Positions 52,301 through 60,000 of a stretch of 64,000 nt of DNA are shown in pieces (position 1 is the first letter of the stretch; each line of letters begins with the position of its first letter). This DNA comes from Macropodus opercularis (lineage: Eukaryota > Chordata > Actinopteri > Anabantiformes > Osphronemidae): positions 4,949,501 to 5,013,500 of the forward strand of contig CM061102.1 of assembly GCA_030770545.1 (NCBI GenBank), in the 5' to 3' direction. The notes under the pieces were generated by a model, which saw only the letters and a program-made list of their open reading frames with translations, was not told where the DNA came from and searched no databases. Both the position numbers and the translations under genes were made by a program.

Positions 52301-55300
52301 TTTCCCTTAATAACACGTTATATTATGGTTGGTCAGAATATGCTGGACCACCGTGAACATCTGAAAGCGACTTGGAGCAAAGCTGTCAATGACCGAGGAT
52401 GAAACATTTAAACTCAAGAGCTTCAAGGAATCCAGTAATCAAGGCTTCTACTAGTTAAGGGAAACCGTAATAATGGGCATAATATAATACTGTCAGCACT
52501 CAGCTGGTTTGTGCTAGAATGACTGATACATTTGACCTTGGCTCAGTAGGTACAGTGTATATTTACCCAAAGGAAAGATAATCTGACAATAATATAGTGG
52601 CAGATAAAAGAACACTGCTTTTAGTGGAAAGTTTAATGAGTTAAAACATACACCGAGGTTTAGTCCTCATCTCAAGGCTACTTATTAAATTAATATTCTA
52701 CTTACTTTGAGTTCACTGAGTCCAGAAGGCTGCAGCGCCGCAGAACCTCCAGAGAGAGTTTGACGATGAACCGCCTTTGGTTGAGAGAGCGTCGTCTAGA
52801 GAAAAGCTTCACAATCAACCTCTGTAATTCATCTTATCTTGTGTCTGATATTTTCGTTCCAAACCTTGCCCCCCTTAGTCACCTCTTCATTTTTCATTCG
52901 TTCGAGTCTTGTGGTCCTCACGGTTCAGTTTTGTTCAGTTCATCGAAACAAATCAAGCAGTTGCCCGTGCAAACCATAAAGTTATTTCCACTCCTATAAT
53001 CCTTCCAAGTCTGTCCAACAGACCACAGGCACTGACCACAAACACACGCACAAACTGTCAAGCACAGAGGCCCTCAGTGGAAAGAAGTCTGACTTTTTTT
53101 CCTGTGGTTTTTGCATCTGTAAAGCCTATAGCCACGTTTAATCCTGTGTTTCTTTTCTCCGCTGTGCACGGACTTGTACTTTTTCATTCGGAATCTAATA
53201 AATGTGAATAACAAAATATATGGATCAGTAAAATCAGCCTGCAATGCAAAAAGGTAAGAGTAATATGGGCAGGTGGAGAATACGTAGTAGGAACAGCCAG
53301 TAAAAAAATATTCCACTACAGAGGAGTGGAAACTTTCTTTCACTCTTTCTATTGCTGCGCTAAGCTTTAATAGATATCTCATGGTGAGAACTATCCTTAT
53401 AAAACACTTTAGTCCAAAGAAAAGACAATATGAGAGCAGACATGACAGAAATGCATCTGGGAGATGTAAAGAACGTGTGAGACTTGATATGGACCATATT
53501 GGATATAAAAGGCTCTGTGTCGGTCGCTGCCATCTCTGTGATCTCATGTGGACCAGGCGAGTGTGTTTAACATTGTGTCTTTTGGCATGTTTAATGCAAC
53601 TCTAGATCTGGAATCCTAATGTCCCCCTCTATGCCTCTGTCTCCCTGTTTCTCTCAGCATCTCTGCAAACTTCAGTTCCTGAGGTGAGAAGGAAAAAGAA
53701 AAGGAGGACAAGCGAGGTGATTAAATGAATGATTCATTTAAGACAACAAATATCTGCCGCTACACTGTCTTCGACCCCTGCAAAGGAAAATAAAAAGCGC
53801 GAAGAGAATTGGGAGACAGCCACAACACCAAAGGAGCAGTCAGTCAGATAAGCGCTTCAAGGCTGCTGCCGCTACAGCGCTTACACACTCGCCCACACAG
53901 ACAATGGAGAGTCGTGCCCAGGAGTGGTGCAAAGAGACAACAAAGAAAAATGAATTAAACGGCCAATTCACCTTTTAGCACGTTGTGACACAAACTCAGC
54001 CCTTAGAGAGTCTTGGTCACACCCAACAGGGACTTCAAATCTAACATGTGTCTCTCTGCAAAAACGAAATGACAGAATCTGATACGCTGGGAAGCAAACT
54101 CTTGTATCACCCCTGACCCCTAACTTATTGACCACCTGCTGTCCAAAACTGTGGAGCTCCTCTCAAAGCAAATAGTCTAGAGAAACATAGGAAGCACACC
54201 ACTCTACACCAAGTCCACTCAGATTGTCATGAAATGAGCTTAGTGTGACCTAATGAACCATGGAGAGCCCGGGATCGCCTGCTGCTCGTATGTGTGTGCA
54301 CATGTAGGAAGAAGAAGAAGAAGAAGTGAAGCAGTGTGACATCAAACTGTGACAACGTAGGTCCAGACAGACACAGAGAGAGGATGTCTGGAAGGCAGAT
54401 ACATTTGAAACGGGACACAATGAACGGCCAGCACAGGAGCCCTGGAATAGAGAGATAGAAGGAAAGAGACAGATAGAAAGCGAACGCACGAATGTGAGCG
54501 ACGCTGTTTCCTCTTTGTTTTTGTGCCTGCAGCGATTTGATATCAGTGTGTTCCACAGATTAGAGGAGTTACCGCCACTGTGTTCCCTTTCCAGCGTCGC
54601 ACTCAAAGTAAACTTTTCATAAATACTGAATGTCAAGCGTTAAGTACTTTACGTAGTGTCACTCACTAACGGGACACTGACTCTTTTTCCAAAGCGCAGA
54701 TGAGCAGATTCAGTGAGACTGTCATAAAGGCAAAACACATGAGGTAAAACATTTAGAAATAAAAATATATATATATAGTTGATGAAATGAAGAAAATAGA
54801 AACCAGTCACACTGGAGAGAGACATGACAACAGAGAGTGAGAGTAGAAAAGCCCTCACTACCATATGGTACAGAGTATTGGGCTTAATGAGGCGTGAGGC
54901 CATCCTCTCCACAGAGGCATCAGCCACTCAAATCACACATGGATGAGCAGTCTGATTGGCTTAAAACACAGCATATGCTAACAGCGAGTGATATAGAACC
55001 AAACCAAGCTGCTGACAGGGAAATAAAATGAGTAACAAACTGAACACAACAGCCACCAAAGTTCTTGAATGACTGCAGGAAATCTGCCTGATAATATTCC
55101 AAAGCATCCAGCAGAAAGTCAAACATCAGGGCCAGAGCCTGGACTGACCCAGTGCCTCCTCCTGAAGGATTTCCATAATGTTAATAAGACATCACGCCTC
55201 ATTATGTAAAAGATTTGACTGTAAAACCAAGATGGCTTTTGTTCATGAGTCTCCAGTAGCAAACAGGTGATGAATTCCCAGCGAGTGCTGATGGACGTTA

Positions 55301-57012
55301 TGAGACTAGTTCACATAGCAGACACACCATACTAATCCCCTGTCACATACATCCTGTCAACATCGCTGGCAGCTGAGAGATGTGCGAGTCGGTGAGAGAC
55401 GGCCGGAGAAAGAGGCGGTAATACACAACACAAGGGAGAGCGAGCGTGTCAGCACAGGGGCCAGCTGCTGAGAGCGTGAAACGAGTCACCGGATTTTTGA
55501 TAGCGCTGGTGGTGTGTGTGTGTTCCCAGCCATTTGTCACGTTGATCACCTGTTACCCCTTCTTTCATTTATTTATTGATCCCAGCAACTTAAACACACT
55601 GACAGATTGGTTAAAACACGCACGGCGCAAGGTTCAACGGAGCGGGTCTACAGCTGAGCCCAGCGCGGAGTGAAGACATCTAGCGGACAATAAAGTTCAT
55701 CTTCCCCTGACGTTTTCAAGCTTAATAAAAACTAGAGTGTGTGTTGTGAGTCTGGGCTGTAGGGGAGCATGCGAGGTCCAAGTGGAAGCTGTGGTTTGGT
55801 CTGGCTCTGGTTTCCTCAGATTCAGCACAACACCAGCAGCAGACAGGTCGGGTGTTATAGGAAGCTTAAGCTGAACCCCGTCCCGCTGTAGGTTTCGAAC
55901 ACGGCTAGTCTTACCTTATAGAGTCATATGGGCTTCAGCCTTGGAAGCCCCGGCTGATTGCTCTGACAGACAGACTTACTCTGTTTATCTAACGTCGTGA
56001 TGGGAAGAACTCCTTCCTGTAGGTTTCTATTCTATTTCAGTCGCCCTCCGCAGCAAACTCTTCTAATCTTCTGTGACTTCCTGATTTTTTTTTTTTACAG
56101 GACTACCAGTCACACCTGGGCAGTAGGTGAAATCTGACTGTCTATTAAAAGACGTGGTCCAGAGGAAGATATGACCACATTTGACTGGTGGGACGGGAAT
56201 GAAATCAACAGCTGTCTCACCCACATGTCCTTCCAAGAAGACATCCCAAGATGCGAAAAACAGTCGCTGTACATAATATCTGAATCTCGTGTTGGGAGTC
56301 TGATCCTCACGACACATCCCCAGTCCTCACAATGATGTATGAAAAGGCAAATCGTTAAAGGCCCCCAGCGGCTTCAAGGTTTTCCTCAGGTTTAAACTTA
56401 TTTAACTTTATTCTAACGTTACGTATTTTTGAAGCACATAGCGCTCTGTGCTGTATCAAAGTACTGCACTGCCACAAGCCAGCCATTCTTCTCCTCTTTG
56501 CACGCCTCCCAGCTGACCACATCTGTGTGTCTGCTGAGATGATTGAGTGCTGCTTAACAGGCTTGACTAGGAACCCACATGCTGAACATCACAGGGGAAA
56601 TGCATCACCTGCTGAAAGTGAGCTCTGAGCCTCCACAGTGGCCACAGATGTGCGATACACACACATGCAAACCGCCGCTTCACTTCTTGATGCTGAGAAT
56701 TGGCAAGAATGCGCTTGTCACTGCTTGACAGATCAGCCGCAGCTTCTCAGTGGACAGGTCACGTTGGAAGTGAAGATGTCGTTGGACCTGAAAGCAACTC
56801 CGCAAAGCATCACCCAACCTCAAGCAAAAGATGCTTAGACTCTGGTGGTCAACTCAGGATGGTCGACAGTGACTCAGGTAAGCGTAGCGCAGATCATGTG
56901 ATATGGGTTTTGTGAGCAATTAACATGCTGCTGCAGCCAGCTCCACTTCACGCCGTTCTCATGACCTCTACAGCACCTTGTTCTGAGGATATGAATTTGA
57001 ATCAGATGAATG

Positions 57013-57052
<40 letters not shown>

Positions 57053-60000
57053 CACCATGACCTCTCCTGCCTGGGAAATACTTTAAGGAAGTGAAGGAAG
57101 AGGAAGGCAGGGAAACCAAGAAATAAATAACCCCTTTGTGTCACGGCTCCATAAACAGTGCAGCACATTACAGATTACTATGGTGGCTGAGCTGATAAGA
57201 CGCTTCCTACAAACTATAACTAGATGTATATGTACAGTACGTGTGAGTGAAGAGTGAGGGGGAAAAAGACTAAGCAAATAAGGGAGAACAGACCAAGACT
57301 GACGCTGTGTGAAAAAAGAGAATCTGAACCATGGGAAACAACATATCAGTCACTTACCTTATGTTCTACTCGATCCTCCTGCTGCACACATTTCTTCTAA
57401 CAATACATTCAGAAGAAGATAAACACTTCAGATATTTAACATTTCCACCCAAAGTCCAAAATCCCAGTCAGCCAGCTAGACTTACAAAAAACAAACAGTG
57501 ATCATAATCTCCTGTAAATATTGGTACAGTTCTATGAACACTCTGCCTTTTGCCTTGGAAAAAAAATTCACATAACCCAAATGTCTGTGCCAAAAAACAT
57601 CACACAAAAATGTAATGTGGGCCTGTTGGACCAGCTGACCCAATTCTTCACTTTGTCACTATCTTGACAGGGTAAAACACCAAATGCTCCACATCTCGAC
57701 AGTTGGTTGGCAGGCGAATGGAGAAAACACAGAACGAGTCCAAAACGACACCCATTAGGCCATGATGTCAGCTCAAGCGTTAGCTTTGTCTGTGCGTCCT
57801 TTCCGAGTGGCCGCATATTCTGTTGGCCCCCCAAAAACAAGTTTACTCCAACTACTATTATCCTGCAAATCATAGCCCCAGTGGGAAGACTCTCGTCTCA
57901 AGGAGCGTGCCGGAATGAGCAAATCAAGCTTTATTCGCTCACTCTGGCACACAGGAAAACCACACGAGATGTCTGGCATAGGATTATGCTTGCACCTAGT
58001 TACAGCACCCGCCAGTTAAAATTAAAAAATGATTACAACTGGTGAAACAACTGCCATTGGGGTCCGGAGCGGAGGCAGCGTCTTACATCAGTCTTCTTCA
58101 TTACATTTCCACTGAACACCAACCAGTTTAGACAGAAAGTTGTCTTTCTAAGACGTACCAGTAAAGTTCTAAAAACAACCATGAAACCAAGATACAACCT
58201 TTCCGACAGGTCCTCCTTATATGTAAATGCCGCTTACTGGGTTTCCATAGCAACCCCAGGAGGTGAGAAAAAGGACATACCAGCACGAAGTAAATCTCCA
58301 CAAAGGAGCTTCAGGAATGCAGGTGAAGTCCTGCCTTTCTGTCGCTTCCTTTTGGAAATGAACACAGTGAATGGCTGCTTTTTTCCTCTCATTTTCTTGC
58401 TCATTACAAAACACGTCAATGCTTCCAAGTCAAGAGCACCATTCTTTCCTGAAATAGGAAGAGTTTGTGGCTGCTGCTCATTTCAAACATAACTTTGATT
58501 TCCAAAATCATACTGATGTATAAATGAGATGTTTTCCAGGGGAGAAATCAGAAAAAGCATGAGAGAGAATGAATAAAGAGATGAGTGGACAAGGAAACAG
58601 TGAGTACTTGGTTTTGGCTGCATAAGTGGGACAATAGTGGGGCCAGCAGGCACCAAGACTGAGCACCATGGCAATTAGGAATAGCAGTTCCCTCTTACAA
58701 ACCTAAGATGAGTAGAGACAGGGAGAAAGAAAGCATTCAGGGTTTCCCTTACCTCTAAGAAGCAGGTCCCAGCTGGGGTGTTCTCCTTAATGGAGGCATT
58801 GTAGAAGTTGCTAGAAAACACTGGTGTGTTATCATTAACATCCTGCAGCACAATGTCCACCTTCGCCGTCGATGACAAAGGTGGGCGGCCACTGTCTGTC
58901 GCAATAACGGTCACACTAGGTGCTGGCTCTGATTCAAAATCCAGGGCGGCTGCAGTTGTAATTATTCCTGTGACTGGGTCAATGGAAAACCAATCAGAGT
59001 GAGTGTTTTTGCCTTTAAGGAGGCTATACCGGACATCCCCATTGGGTCCCTGGTCTTTGTCTCTGGCAGTAACCTGGAGAACAAATGATCCGGGATACAC
59101 AACCTCAGGGATAGTTTGTCTGTAGGCCTGCTGGTCAAAAAGAGGAGGATTGTCATTGACATCAGTTACCTCAATGGTAAAAGATGACTCTGCCCTGAGG
59201 GGAGGAGTGCCAGAGTCTGTGGCCATCACCCTGAGGTCATATGAATCCCGCTCCTCCCTATCCAAGACCTGATCTACATAGATCAGGTAAATAATGCTGT
59301 CTTTGGTCGTAAGAGCAAACTTCCCATCACCACCTTCAAGAGATACATTCACGTTGGCGTACTCGCCATAGTCTGGGTCAGTTACAGATATCCGAGCTAC
59401 GTACTGGCCCGGTTGGGCTCCTTCTGATATTCTTGGAGAGCCATCCTCACTAAGGAAGATGATGGTCATGGTGGGCTGGTTGTCATTGTAGTCACGGACA
59501 TGGATAGTCACAAACGCATTGGTAACCTGGAGAAAAACCAAAACGGGTGATTCATAACACTAGATCAACATTATGGCTATTGTTTCTTATTATTTAGATT
59601 TTTGGTTTTAATGGTAAAGTAGTTAAATAAAGTCAATTCTCCGTATCTGCAGTACATTTGCATTTGCCTGACTTTTTCCAGGTATTTTCCTGTAAAAACA
59701 ACTTTGCTTTCCTCTGACTAAATCTATAAAGACATTGACAATATGATTACATATGTCATAACCAAAGACCATTGATTTCCATGCACTTTAATGAATAGCT
59801 GTGCAGTAATTACCTCAGGGTGGCTGGCGTTGTCCCTGGCCTGCACCACCAGTTCATGGACCCTCTTTAGCTCATAGTCCAGGGGCCTATTGAGAGTGAT
59901 GACCCCTGACTTCATATCCATGACAAAGTAACGGTCAGGATCACTCTGACGCCTGTTGATTTCATAAAGCACCAGACCATTATCTCCCTCATCTTCATCA

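Larger units (their letters stand above)
30485..58752 (-). other. dchs1 intron 3, exon-3-proximal part (28 kb)
   Basis: No ORF here shows recognisable similarity. The longest (37505-38023 plus, 53074-53547 minus, 40604-41035 minus) lack family motifs and codon structure. I see only simple repeats and one diverged dispersed repeat. Introns this long near the start of a developmental gene often hold enhancers, but none can be pointed to from one sequence. Confidence 0.55.

Noticed and set aside
53074..53547. A 157-codon minus-strand ORF as a possible nested gene or missed dchs1 exon
   Set aside because: It has no cadherin motif or recognisable domain, and the dchs1 frame is already continuous from exon 3 to exon 4 without it.
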